A stretch of DNA of 64,000 nt. Origin: an uncultured Oscillospiraceae bacterium (GTDB taxonomy: Bacteria; Bacillota; Clostridia; Oscillospirales; Oscillospiraceae). Under the pieces are notes generated by a model that saw nothing but the letters and a program-made list of their open reading frames with translations, was not told the DNA's origin and did not search any database. Below, one piece after another: positions 25,424 through 33,070 of the stretch; the first letter of the stretch is position 1, and each line of letters opens with the position of its first letter. Made by a program: the position numbers and the translations under genes. The stretch covers positions 11,760 to 75,759 of the forward strand of contig CAKTVL010000006.1 in the NCBI GenBank assembly GCA_934623575.1. The letters run 5' to 3'.

Positions 25424-25975
25424 ATGTCCGAGGAACTGATGGTGCGTCAGTGCGCCCCCACCCTGGCCGGTATCAAGACCGGCAGCCTGTTCCCCTGTCC
25501 CTGCACGGACCGGGACGCGCTGCTGACCCAGGTGCGCGGCCTCAACCGCCGCCTGTCGCCCAAGGGCCTGTGCCTGCTGCCCCTGCGCTTTACCGAGGGC
25601 AGCGCCCTGCTGTATCTCTACCGCCCCGCCACCCTCCGCCGCGACCTCAGCGACGGTCTGGCCCGCGACATCCTGTCCGCCGCCGGGTATACCTGCGGCA
25701 GCTGCGGACGCTGCGTGGCCACGCTGATCCGCCGGTTCCGGCAGTGCGGCGAGTTTCCCCACGAGGTGGGCCTGTTCCTCAGCTATCCGCCGGAGGACGT
25801 CAAGGGCTTCGTGGACAACCACGCCTGCAACTACAAGTGCGCCGGGCTGTGGAAGGTGTACAGCGACGAGGTACGGGCGCAGCGGCTGTTTGACCGGTTC
25901 AAGCGCTGCACGGACGCCTATTGTAAGCTCTGGTACGCCGGCGCCACTATTGAGCAGCTGGCCGTGGCAGGGTAA
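25424..25975 (+). CDS. DUF3793 family protein
   Basis: A 183-residue protein of the DUF3793 family, with the typical opening (MVRQCAPTLAGIKTGSLF), a CGSCGRC cysteine cluster near residue 88, the segment FPHEVGLFLSYPPEDVKGF, and an acidic-basic C-terminus. Members are frequent beside feo and flavodoxin genes in Clostridia, which suggests a role in iron homeostasis, but none is established. The start is the ATG after AGGAGGAGCGGAG; the same frame is open upstream but overlaps DUF2325. Confidence 0.85.
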   Translation: MSEELMVRQCAPTLAGIKTGSLFPCPCTDRDALLTQVRGLNRRLSPKGLCLLPLRFTEGSALLYLYRPATLRRDLSDGLARDILSAAGYTCGSCGRCVATLIRRFRQCGEFPHEVGLFLSYPPEDVKGFVDNHACNYKCAGLWKVYSDEVRAQRLFDRFKRCTDAYCKLWYAGATIEQLAVAG

Positions 25976-25997
25976 TGTCTGAAAGGAGAAAACGACT

Positions 25998-26423
25998 ATG
26001 AAAAAGACTGCTGTGATCTATTGGAGCGGCACCGGCAACACCGAGACTATGGCCAACGCCGTGCTGGAGGGCATGAAGTCCGCCGGCGCGGATGCCGCCC
26101 TGCTGACCGTCGATCAGGTGAACACCGCCGATCTGGGCAGCTACGCCGCCATCGCCTTCGGCTGCCCGGCCATGGGCAGCGAGGTGCTGGAGGAGATGGA
26201 GTTCCAGCCCATGTTCGACGCCTGCAAGAATTGCCTGGGCGGCAAGGCCGTGGCCCTGTTCGGCTCCTACGGCTGGGGCGACGGCGAGTGGATGCGCTCC
26301 TGGGAGAAGGACTGCGCCGACGCCGGTGTGAACCTGGTCTGCGACAGCGTGATCTGCTGCGAGGCCCCGGATGACGCCGTGCTGGATGCCCTGCGGGCCA
26401 TGGGTAAGACCCTGGCCTCTTGA
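25998..26423 (+). CDS. Flavodoxin
   Basis: A 141-residue flavodoxin with the FMN phosphate-binding loop WSGTGNTETMA at its start and later ALFGSYGWGDGEWM around the isoalloxazine ring. It is a soluble one- or two-electron carrier that can replace ferredoxin when iron is short. Placement at the end of a ferrous-iron cluster fits iron-limited expression. The ATG follows AAAGGAG, 22 bases after DUF3793. Confidence 0.93.
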   Translation: MKKTAVIYWSGTGNTETMANAVLEGMKSAGADAALLTVDQVNTADLGSYAAIAFGCPAMGSEVLEEMEFQPMFDACKNCLGGKAVALFGSYGWGDGEWMRSWEKDCADAGVNLVCDSVICCEAPDDAVLDALRAMGKTLAS

Positions 26424-26521
26424 GCGCGCCCGCGTTCCTGCGCCGCCGGTTGCAGCGGCGGGCGCAGTCGCTGCTGCCGCTGGTGGTCCTTCTCTCCGCT
26501 GCCGCGGCGGTATATCGCTGA

Positions 26522-26549
26522 AAAAGGCACCCCGAAAGGGGTGCCTTTT
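26522..26549 (+). terminator. Bidirectional terminator
   Basis: A perfect 12-bp stem, AAAAGGCACCCC with GGGGTGCCTTTT and a GAAA loop, lies between the convergent flavodoxin and CorA genes. The 100 bases before it hold no gene that I can support. Confidence 0.85.
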
Positions 26550-26565
26550 CAGCGTATTGCGGGCT

Positions 26566-27411
26566 TCACAGCCACTTCTTGTGCCGGAAGAACCACAGCA
26601 GTCCGGCCACCAGCAGCACACTGGCGGCGATGATCGCGGGGTAGCCCCATTCCGACTGTAATTCCGGCATATTCACAAAGTTCATGCCGAACCAGCCGGT
26701 GATCAGCGTCAGCGGCAGGAACAGCACCGTCACGATGGTGAATACCCGCATCAGGTCGTTCTGCTGGATGGCCAGCTGGCTCTGGTACGCCTCCCGCAGC
26801 TGGGCCACCAGCTCCTGCAGGGCGCAGACCTTCTGCAAATACCGGTCGGTCCGCCGTCCCAGCACCGTCATGCGCCCCAGAATGTCCTCCGTCAGCAGCC
26901 CGTTGTCGTTGTCGCCCATCTCGTCGAAGATGGTGTCCAGCTGCTCGTAGTAGCGCTTCAGCCGCAGCAGCTCCCGCCGCCACGCGGCGATGCGCCGGGG
27001 CGCGTCCTCCTTGGCCTTGCCCGCCAGAATGATGCCCTCGCCCTCGTTGATGTGTGCCTCCAGCTTCTCCAGATAGGCCATGTCGCCCCGGAACAGCCCC
27101 GCGAAGAACCGGTACAGCAGCTGCTGGTTCTCCAGCGGCCCCTGATCCGTCAGCGTCTCCACGGCCTCCTGCACATACCGCTGGGCCGCCTCGTCCCGGC
27201 AGAAGAAGAGCAGATCCTCCCGGTCCGCGTATACCAGCACCTTGCTGCTCTTGCCGCCCTTGCGCACGTCGTACCAGTCAAAGGCCAGCAGGTCGAAATC
27301 GGCGAAGGCCTCAAAGCTCTCCGTCTGCCACTCGCCCACATACCGGAACGCGGCGGCGTCCATGCTGTCCGCCACCTGCGCCATATCCTTCCACAGCAGT
27401 ACCCGCTGCAT
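26566..27411 (-). CDS. CorA-family divalent cation transporter
   Basis: A 281-residue CorA-type channel, probably for Mg(II) or Co(II). The long soluble N-terminal domain includes two coiled-coil-like helices. Two C-terminal membrane helices surround the signature GMN (in GWFGMNFVNM) at the pore mouth, and the C-terminus is basic (RHKKWL). It is shorter than E. coli CorA, as usual in Firmicutes. The start has only a weak ribosome site. Confidence 0.92.
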   Translation of the reverse strand: MQRVLLWKDMAQVADSMDAAAFRYVGEWQTESFEAFADFDLLAFDWYDVRKGGKSSKVLVYADREDLLFFCRDEAAQRYVQEAVETLTDQGPLENQQLLYRFFAGLFRGDMAYLEKLEAHINEGEGIILAGKAKEDAPRRIAAWRRELLRLKRYYEQLDTIFDEMGDNDNGLLTEDILGRMTVLGRRTDRYLQKVCALQELVAQLREAYQSQLAIQQNDLMRVFTIVTVLFLPLTLITGWFGMNFVNMPELQSEWGYPAIIAASVLLVAGLLWFFRHKKWL

Positions 27412-27434
27412 ACCGCCACCGTCCTTTTCCTGTG

Positions 27435-28055
27435 TTACCGCACGAAGTTGGTGGCGATCTTCGCCTCCTGCTCCGGCAGACCGTACTTCTCCCTGCCCAG
27501 CGCGATGGACTTCATCAGGAACGCCATGTTTCGTCCCAGCGTCCGCATGGTCTGCAAACCCTCCGCGTCCTCTGCGGCCTCGCCCCTGGCGCTGCCGTGT
27601 ACGCTGTTCCAGTACTGGCTGGAGGCGATGGGCATCCCGGAGATGGTGAAATACTTGTTCAGCTCGTCAAAGGTGGCGCTGGCGCCGCCCCGGCGCGCCA
27701 CGGCCACCGACGCGCCCACCTTCATGTACAGGTTGGCGATGCCCGCGCTGTAAAAGAGCCTATCCAGCAGCGATACCAGCGTGCCGTTGGCGGAGGCGTA
27801 GTATACCGGCGACGCGATCACCAGCCCGTCGGCCTCCGCCAGCTTGGGAATCAGCTCATTCACCACGTCGTCGAACACGCACTTTCCCGTCTCCTTGCAT
27901 TTTCCGCAGGCGATGCAGCCCCGTATGGCCTGCCCGCCCACCTGCACCGTCTCCACCTGACAGCCCTCGGCGCGCAGGGACTTTCCCAGCTCCGCCAGCG
28001 CTATGGACGTGTTGCCGCCCACCCGGGGACTTCCGTTCAGCATCAATACCTTCAT
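27435..28055 (-). CDS. NADPH-dependent FMN reductase / flavodoxin-fold protein
   Basis: A 206-residue flavodoxin-fold oxidoreductase. The start has LMLNGSPRVGGNTS, the phosphate loop of the iron-sulfur flavoprotein and FMN-reductase group. A cluster-like CIACGKCKETGKC near residue 49 suggests an iron-sulfur flavoprotein subtype with a compact Cys motif. The ATG follows AAGGAGG. It is divergent from the Cys-rich small protein gene and has no obvious partner. Confidence 0.85.
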   Translation of the reverse strand: MKVLMLNGSPRVGGNTSIALAELGKSLRAEGCQVETVQVGGQAIRGCIACGKCKETGKCVFDDVVNELIPKLAEADGLVIASPVYYASANGTLVSLLDRLFYSAGIANLYMKVGASVAVARRGGASATFDELNKYFTISGMPIASSQYWNSVHGSARGEAAEDAEGLQTMRTLGRNMAFLMKSIALGREKYGLPEQEAKIATNFVR

Positions 28056-28118
28056 GCCGTGTGCCTCCTTGTCGTTTTTCCTGCCGTCAGTATAGCTCAC
28101 TTCCGTCCCAGCGTCAAG

Positions 28119-28147
28119 TTGACTTTCCCGCCCGCCCCTGGTACAAT
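28119..28147 (+). promoter_or_regulatory. Promoter of the Cys-rich small protein gene
   Basis: TTGACT and TACAAT are separated by 17 bp, about 57 bases before the ATG. Confidence 0.7.
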
Positions 28148-28203
28148 GGGCACAGCGACACACCATTTTCGGCCGGCCCGTCCGGCCGCCATGGAGGACG
28201 GAT

Positions 28204-28494
28204 ATGGACAACATCTACACCAAAAAGCCCGAGGAGTGCGCCTACTCCTTCACCCAGCACACCGCCTGCGAGTTCTTCCCCTGCCACAAGACCACTCACC
28301 CCGAGGATTTCAACTGCCTGTTCTGCTACTGCCCGCTGTACACCCTGGGCAGCAAGTGCGGCGGCAACTTCAGGTACATGGAAAACGGCGTCAAGGACTG
28401 CTCCAACTGCCTGCTGCCCCATGGCCGCGGCAGCTACAGCTACGTCATATCCAAGTTCCCCGAGCTGATGGAGCTGGCCAAAAAAAACCGATAA
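28204..28494 (+). CDS. Cysteine-rich small domain protein
   Basis: A 96-residue protein of the cysteine-rich small domain family (PF04071). The cysteines are arranged as CEFFPC, CLFCYC and CSNC around GSKCGGNF, which suggests a metal or Fe-S site. Family members occur in anaerobes, often alone or fused to cobalamin or methanogenesis proteins; their function is not established. The gene has its own promoter and terminator. Confidence 0.85.
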   Translation: MDNIYTKKPEECAYSFTQHTACEFFPCHKTTHPEDFNCLFCYCPLYTLGSKCGGNFRYMENGVKDCSNCLLPHGRGSYSYVISKFPELMELAKKNR

Positions 28495-28495
28495 G

Positions 28496-28526
28496 AAAAG
28501 AGACGGCTCACGCCGTCTCTTTTTTC
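28496..28526 (+). terminator. Bidirectional terminator
   Basis: A 12-bp stem, AAAAGAGACGGC with GCCGTCTCTTTT, has a TCAC loop. It separates the convergent Cys-rich gene and the pilin-like gene. Confidence 0.85.
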
Positions 28527-28530
28527 ATCA

Positions 28531-28929
28531 TTATTCCAGCAGCAGCTCGTGGTCGCCCTTGTTGCAGATATAGTAGACATGATAGCCAATGGGCGCGCCC
28601 TTCTGCCCGCTGGAAACAGGTTTTGAAGGGGGTTCGCGAATCAAAATGGCGCTAACCCAGCCAGCCTGTAATTTGATGACGGTGTTGTCGGGGAATGTTA
28701 TTTCATCATGGAAATCATTGGGTTCGTGCCCTACATCCACATAGTCACCAGTCAACATGCCGGAGAGTTGCAATTCCGCGTAATACGCCCGCACGTTGGC
28801 CTCGTCCGCCGCCACCTTGGCCTTGTGCAGGCTGCCGTTGAACACAGGGATGGCAATAGCCGCCAGCACGGCCACAATGGCCACCACGATCAGCATTTCC
28901 ATCAATGTAAATCCGCGGTTCCGTTTCAT
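28531..28929 (-). CDS. Lone type IV pilin-like (prepilin) protein
   Basis: A 132-residue protein with a type III prepilin signal: basic MKRNRG, cleavage before the Phe of GFTLMEMLIVVAIVAV, the Glu at position +5, and a 20-residue hydrophobic helix. The C-terminal portion is a short globular domain. It could be a pseudopilin, a competence pilin or a pilin-like regulator. No assembly ATPase, platform protein or prepilin peptidase is present in the window. The start chosen is the ATG before KRNRG, with GGAGG 11 bases upstream; an upstream start would add a polar 17-residue tail. Confidence 0.82.
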   Translation of the reverse strand: MKRNRGFTLMEMLIVVAIVAVLAAIAIPVFNGSLHKAKVAADEANVRAYYAELQLSGMLTGDYVDVGHEPNDFHDEITFPDNTVIKLQAGWVSAILIREPPSKPVSSGQKGAPIGYHVYYICNKGDHELLLE

Positions 28930-29005
28930 GGTATCTCTGTCCTCCGTATCGCGTCGTGTGTTTCGTGTTCCCGTATTATACACTGCCGCGCCGTGTTTTG
29001 CAAGC

Positions 29006-30103
29006 CTATTTCGCCCCGGTGACCACCTCCGCGAAGCCCTGGCCGAACACCCGCGCCGCCGCCAGCGCCTCCTCCAGCGAGTTCCCCGCCGCGCCGATCT
29101 CCACCAGCAGGCTCCCCGTGGTGAAGTACTCGTTGTAGTCCGAGTTCCGCAGCGTCAGGGGCCGCATCAGCGTGGGATGCCCCTCCGTCAGGTGCTGCTG
29201 CACCGCCACGGCGAATTTCAGGTTCTCCTGCCAGCCCTCCCAACTGCTGCCCATCACCAAACTCACCTGCGCGCAGTCCGGGTCCTCCCGCGTCACCACC
29301 TTGTACTGGTGCCCGGCCTTGTCCTCCAGCGCGTCCCGGTGTACGTCCAGGATGAAGCTGATGCTGGGGTACTTCTCCAGATACGCCTCGATGGCGTCCT
29401 CCGCCCGGTAGTACGCCCCGTTGTACTCCGGGTCGTCGTACAGCGCCCGGTCGTGCAGCACCGACAGTCCGTACCCGCTGAGCACCCGCGCCAGCTCGTC
29501 CCCCACCCGGATCACGCTCACCGCGGCGTCCGCCGTCCGAAAGCTCCCCGTGCTGACGTACTCCTGCCCCGCCGGCATGGTGTACGCCTCGCTGCCGTGG
29601 GTGTGCAGGATCAGCACCTGCGGCGCGTCCTCGCCCGCCCGGGCCGCGAACGTCCCGTCAAACACGATGCCCTCCAGCGTCTGCCGCGACGCGTTCTTGA
29701 TGAACACGTCCCCCACCCGGGTGTAGCCGTTTTCCTCCGTCACCACCACGCTCAGCCCCGGCGACTCGCCCTGTCCGTCCTCCGGCGTCTCTGCGTCCGG
29801 TGTCTCCGCGTCCGGCGTCTCCGCCGGGGCAGGGGAGGGCGTCTCCTGCGGCGTCTCCGCCTGCTGCACCGCCCCCTCCGCCGCCAGCAGCAGCGGCGAC
29901 TGCCGCACCGCCAGCAGCACCGGCAGCGGCAGGGTGTCCGCTGTCCATACCTGGCCCAGCTCCCATTGTACCAGCTTCTGCACCACCGCGCTGTCCCGCA
30001 CCGCCTGTGCCGCCGCCCGCAGGTCCTGACTTCCCGCGCACACCGCCGCCAGCCACACCGCCGCCGCCCCGCATACCGCCGCCGCGCCCCGCTGCCATTT
30101 CAT
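29006..30103 (-). CDS. spoIIP: Stage II sporulation protein P
   Basis: SpoIIP is the endopeptidase and amidase that, with SpoIID and SpoIIM, degrades peptidoglycan during forespore engulfment. The 365-residue protein has an N-terminal membrane anchor (about residues 5-23), a Pro- and Glu-rich linker rich in T-P-D-A-E repeats, and a catalytic domain with VLILHTHGSEAY, SFILDVHRDAL and LVEIGAAGNSLEEA. It indicates a spore-forming lineage. The TPDAE-type repeats near residue 92-120 are low complexity. It is transcribed alone; the gpr neighbour common elsewhere is absent. Confidence 0.92.
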   Translation of the reverse strand: MKWQRGAAAVCGAAAVWLAAVCAGSQDLRAAAQAVRDSAVVQKLVQWELGQVWTADTLPLPVLLAVRQSPLLLAAEGAVQQAETPQETPSPAPAETPDAETPDAETPEDGQGESPGLSVVVTEENGYTRVGDVFIKNASRQTLEGIVFDGTFAARAGEDAPQVLILHTHGSEAYTMPAGQEYVSTGSFRTADAAVSVIRVGDELARVLSGYGLSVLHDRALYDDPEYNGAYYRAEDAIEAYLEKYPSISFILDVHRDALEDKAGHQYKVVTREDPDCAQVSLVMGSSWEGWQENLKFAVAVQQHLTEGHPTLMRPLTLRNSDYNEYFTTGSLLVEIGAAGNSLEEALAAARVFGQGFAEVVTGAK

Positions 30104-30190
30104 CCCCCCACCGCCTTTCAGACAAGCCTATGCCCCGCCCCCGCCAAACATTCCTCAATAACCGGCGCCCTCCCTGCCCCCGTCCCTGTC

Positions 30191-30225
30191 ATTGCGAAGC
30201 CAGTCCGCAGACTGGCTGTGGCAAT
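30191..30225 (+). repeat. REP-like imperfect palindrome
   Basis: An 8-bp stem, AGCCAGTC with GACTGGCT and a CGCA loop, is flanked by ATTGC and GCAAT that extend it. The block lies in a gap between spoIIP and a secreted protein gene and resembles dispersed REP-type elements of bacterial genomes. No second copy is in this window. Confidence 0.5.
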
Positions 30226-30276
30226 CCGTCCCCCTTGCCCCACCCCAAAAATCCCCCCCAAATCCCCAAAACCCTA

Positions 30277-30304
30277 TAGACAACCCGTTAAAATATGGTA
30301 TAAT
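30277..30304 (+). promoter_or_regulatory. Promoter of the secreted beta-helix protein gene
   Basis: TAGACA and a perfect TATAAT are separated by 16 bp. The transcript would have a leader of about 87 nt. Confidence 0.6.
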
Positions 30305-30313
30305 CAACTCATC

Positions 30314-30392
30314 CGCAGGAGTACTCCTGCATCCCCGTTTTAATTAAGATTAAAACGACAGCCCCCTGCGGAAATCTAAAAAAACCGGGGTA
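30314..30392 (+). promoter_or_regulatory. Possible structured leader with a pseudoknot
   Basis: CCGCAGG at 30314 is complementary to CCTGCGG at 30365. Between them lies a hairpin, GTTTTAAT with ATTAAAAC. CCCCG at 30333-30337, just before that hairpin, can pair with CGGGG at 30387-30391 next to the ribosome site, giving an H-type pseudoknot. GCAGGAGTACTCCTGC at 30315-30330 is also a perfect 16-bp palindrome that would compete with the first stem. No known riboswitch class was recognised. Confidence 0.35.
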
Positions 30393-30398
30393 GGTAAT

Positions 30399-31838
30399 AT
30401 GAAAAAGACACTTGCAGCCATTCTGGCACTTGTCCTCACGCTGAGCCTTTGCTCCCTCGCCTGGGCAACGGAAGTAGATGTTGCCGAAGTCGATGGAGTG
30501 GGGTACACAAGTCTGCAAGTCGCTGTCAATGCAGCTAACGGGAAAACGGTGAAGCTGTTGACGAATGTAGATGTGACTACAGGCGGCCTGAGTGTGAAGA
30601 ATACAGTGACGCTCGACCTCAACGGCAAGACGCTGAAGGTGGGTGAGAGAGCTTCCAACGACATTCGTGTAAATAGCAAGGCGTCGCTGACTGTAAAAGA
30701 CTCCGCGGGTAACGGAAAAATTTTTACAGAAGAAGTCTATACTGGGACAGAGACCGGCATGTGTGCGATTTATGTGGATGGCAACTTTGTGATGGAATCT
30801 GGGACGATTTACACGGTGATCGCTGATGATCCTGCGAATAAAGGTCAGTTTGCTATTGGTGTTCATCCTAACGGCAAAGTAACCATTAACGGCGGAAGGG
30901 TCGAAGCTGGCTGGTATGCCGTTGCATCTAACGGCCAAGAATCTAATACGGAGATCGTAGTGAATGGCGGTGAGTTGATCTCTACCACCGACTACGCAAT
31001 TTACGGCGCTGCAGGGAGCAGCAAAATTACAATTAACGATGGCGTTATTTATGGTGTTGCGGGCGGTGTCGCCCTCAATAAGGGCGATTTGATCGTAAAT
31101 GGCGGTACCATAACTTCTAAGGGAACCGGTAACACCGGAAACTGGGGAGACGGCACCGGCAATATGGCAGCTGCTGCAGTCAATGTCCAAGCTAAGTATG
31201 GCGAGGCAACTGCCACTATTAAGGGTGGCACTTTGATTGCAGAGGAGAATGCGCTGTTCATTAAGACCGAGCAGAAAGAAGGAGATATCTCCGTTGAGGG
31301 CGGTACCTTCTCTCAGCCGGTAGACGAGTACCTTGCTCCCAGCGTGAACTATTCTGTAAGCAATGATACCAACGGTAATGTCTCCTACTTCACGAACCTC
31401 AATGACGCTGTTGCAGCGGCGGGTGAAAATGATACAATTGTGAATGTGAGGGAAACAACTGGGCAGGGTGGTCATGGCATTATCCTGAAGGATGGCGATG
31501 AAGTTGTTGCGAAGATGCATACCGAAGCGGCAAGCGTGAATCTGCCTACTCTGACCAAGTCCGGTTATACCTTCAAGGGCTGGAAGGATGAGGCTGGCGC
31601 TGTATACAACGGCACGTTTACGATTCCTCAGGGCGGAGAAATTACACCGAAAGACAACTTTATCCTCACCGCCGTCTGGTCCGCCAACTCCTATTACTAC
31701 TACCCCTCCACCTCCACCACCGACAGCACCACCGGCAAGGCATCCCCCAAGACCTTTGACGCCGGTATCGGCGTGTACGCGGTCACCGCCGTGCTGTCCC
31801 TCACCGGTCTGGCCTACACCGGCAAGAAGAAATTCTGA
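30399..31838 (+). CDS. Secreted beta-helix-like surface protein with InlB-type repeat
   Basis: A 479-residue cell-surface protein. A signal peptide ends near residue 22 (LAWATE). Residues about 30-330 form short imperfect repeats with N-G-G and I-N-D-G turns typical of a right-handed beta-helix. A Listeria-Bacteroides/InlB repeat (GYTFKGWKDEAGAVY) follows near residue 393, then a Tyr/Ser/Thr linker. The C-terminus SPKTFDAG, a hydrophobic stretch and KKKF resemble a noncanonical sortase signal rather than LPXTG. Base composition is visibly more AT-rich than its neighbours over most of the gene, which fits transfer or distinct selection. Confidence 0.82.
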   Translation: MKKTLAAILALVLTLSLCSLAWATEVDVAEVDGVGYTSLQVAVNAANGKTVKLLTNVDVTTGGLSVKNTVTLDLNGKTLKVGERASNDIRVNSKASLTVKDSAGNGKIFTEEVYTGTETGMCAIYVDGNFVMESGTIYTVIADDPANKGQFAIGVHPNGKVTINGGRVEAGWYAVASNGQESNTEIVVNGGELISTTDYAIYGAAGSSKITINDGVIYGVAGGVALNKGDLIVNGGTITSKGTGNTGNWGDGTGNMAAAAVNVQAKYGEATATIKGGTLIAEENALFIKTEQKEGDISVEGGTFSQPVDEYLAPSVNYSVSNDTNGNVSYFTNLNDAVAAAGENDTIVNVRETTGQGGHGIILKDGDEVVAKMHTEAASVNLPTLTKSGYTFKGWKDEAGAVYNGTFTIPQGGEITPKDNFILTAVWSANSYYYYPSTSTTDSTTGKASPKTFDAGIGVYAVTAVLSLTGLAYTGKKKF

Positions 31839-31845
31839 GCACACA

Positions 31846-31879
31846 AAAAATGAGCACCCCTCCGGGTGCTCATTTTTTT
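31846..31879 (+). terminator. Bidirectional terminator
   Basis: A 14-bp stem, AAAAATGAGCACCC with GGGTGCTCATTTTT, and a CTCC loop separate the surface protein gene from the RluA gene. Confidence 0.85.
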
Positions 31880-32513
31880 ATGCCTGAAACCAGCGCCACG
31901 GCGTCTCCTGCGGCGGCTCCCGCTCAAATACCATCGTCTCGCCCGTCTCCGGGTGCCGGAACGCCAGCCGGGCCGACCACAGCGCGATCTGCGCCGCCCC
32001 GTCCTCCGCCGCGCCGTACCGCCGGTCGCCCACCAGCGGCATCCCCCGGGACGCGAACTGCACCCGTATCTGGTGGGTGCGCCCCGTCAGCAGCCGTATC
32101 CGCACCAGCGCGCACCCCGCCGCCGTTCCCAGCACCCGGTAGCGCAGCCGCGCCTCCTGCACGCCCTTGCCGGGGCCGCGGGCCACGAAGGTCATCCGAG
32201 TCGCCCTGTCCCGGCCCAGCAGGTCCGTCAGCTCCCCCTCCGGCTCCGCCGGCGTCCCCCGCACCACCGCCAGATACTCCTTCTCGAATTCGCCCTCCCG
32301 GATCTGCCGCGACAGCTCACCCGCCGCGTACACGCTCCGGGCGAACACCATCAGCCCCGCCACCGGCGCATCCAGCCGGTGCACCGTCCGGATGCACGCC
32401 GTCTGCAATTCCTGTCGAAGCAGGTCGGGCATGCCGCCCGTCTCGTCGGTGGAGACCACCCCGGCGGGCTTCACCGCCACCACGATCCGCTTGTCCTGAT
32501 ACACGATGTCCAT
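31878..32513 (-). CDS. RluA-family pseudouridine synthase (short form)
   Basis: A 211-residue pseudouridine synthase without an S4 domain. The catalytic loop is VHRLDAPVAG, and the later RTHQIRVQF motif is typical. It isomerises uridine in rRNA or tRNA, but the site is not predictable. Start choice is uncertain: the ATG beginning MDIVYQDKR fits the family and is taken here, while an ATG 36 bases upstream adds MEYAQKEAERAG. Both have weak ribosome sites. Confidence 0.88.
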   Translation of the reverse strand: MDIVYQDKRIVVAVKPAGVVSTDETGGMPDLLRQELQTACIRTVHRLDAPVAGLMVFARSVYAAGELSRQIREGEFEKEYLAVVRGTPAEPEGELTDLLGRDRATRMTFVARGPGKGVQEARLRYRVLGTAAGCALVRIRLLTGRTHQIRVQFASRGMPLVGDRRYGAAEDGAAQIALWSARLAFRHPETGETMVFEREPPQETPWRWFQA

Positions 32514-32615
32514 GCCGGCCCTTTCTGCCTCCTTCTGCGCGTATTCCATGTCGTTCTGTGCTGTTCTTAAATGCAGTCTACCACAAAAGGTGACAAAAAG
32601 GAACCAAAAAAGTGC

Positions 32616-32644
32616 TTGACAAGTACGGTCTAATGCGTTAGACT
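32616..32644 (+). promoter_or_regulatory. Promoter of the blaI-like operon
   Basis: A perfect TTGACA and a TAGACT box are separated by 17 bp. A dyad overlaps the -10 box, so the promoter should be repressed by the encoded BlaI-type protein. Confidence 0.65.
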
Positions 32645-32671
32645 AAAATCAACGAGATCTAACGCGTTCGA
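32628..32671 (+). promoter_or_regulatory. Paired BlaI-type operators
   Basis: GTCTAA and TTAGAC form a perfect 6-bp dyad over the promoter. A second, imperfect dyad (TCTAACGCGTTCGA) lies about 30 bp downstream near the transcription start. Two operators at this spacing suit a dimeric BlaI/MecI repressor and autoregulation. Confidence 0.55.
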
Positions 32672-32698
32672 CCGGCCGGAAACAAGGAGGAAAAACCT

Positions 32699-33070
32699 GT
32701 GGAAACACCGAAAATTTTCGAGAGCGAGATGCGCTTCTGCGAGATACTCTGGCAGCACCAACCCGTCAAAAGTGCTGAATTGGTGCGGCTTTGCGCCGAT
32801 CAGCTGGGCTGGAAGAAGTCCACCACCTACACCGTTATCAAGCGCCTTACCGACCGCGGCGTGGTGCGCACGGAGAACGCCGTGGTCACCGCCCTGGTCC
32901 GCCGCGAGGACGTGCAGAGCGCCGAGAGTCGCGACTTCGTGCAGCGCAATTTCGGCGGCAGTTTACCGGCATTTTTAACCGCTTTTGTTGGGAAAACACA
33001 ACTTTCACAGCGGGAAGCCGACGAGCTGCGCCGCATGATCGACGCCTTCGAGGAGGAGCATCATGGATGA
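32699..33070 (+). CDS. BlaI/MecI/CopY-family transcriptional repressor
   Basis: A 123-residue repressor with an N-terminal winged helix (about residues 1-75, including SAELVRLCADQLGWKKSTTYTVIKRL) and a C-terminal dimerisation tail with a LPAFLTAFV segment where BlaI-type proteins are cleaved. The start is GTG, eight bases after AAGGAGG. It overlaps the M56 gene by eight bases, so it is translationally coupled to its sensor. Dyads in its own promoter suggest autorepression. The signal is unknown; no beta-lactamase is nearby. Confidence 0.9.
   Translation: METPKIFESEMRFCEILWQHQPVKSAELVRLCADQLGWKKSTTYTVIKRLTDRGVVRTENAVVTALVRREDVQSAESRDFVQRNFGGSLPAFLTAFVGKTQLSQREADELRRMIDAFEEEHHG

Noticed and set aside
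30301..30398. c-di-GMP riboswitch ahead of the surface protein
   Set aside because: The conserved GEMM tetraloop and receptor sequences are absent; only generic stems remain.
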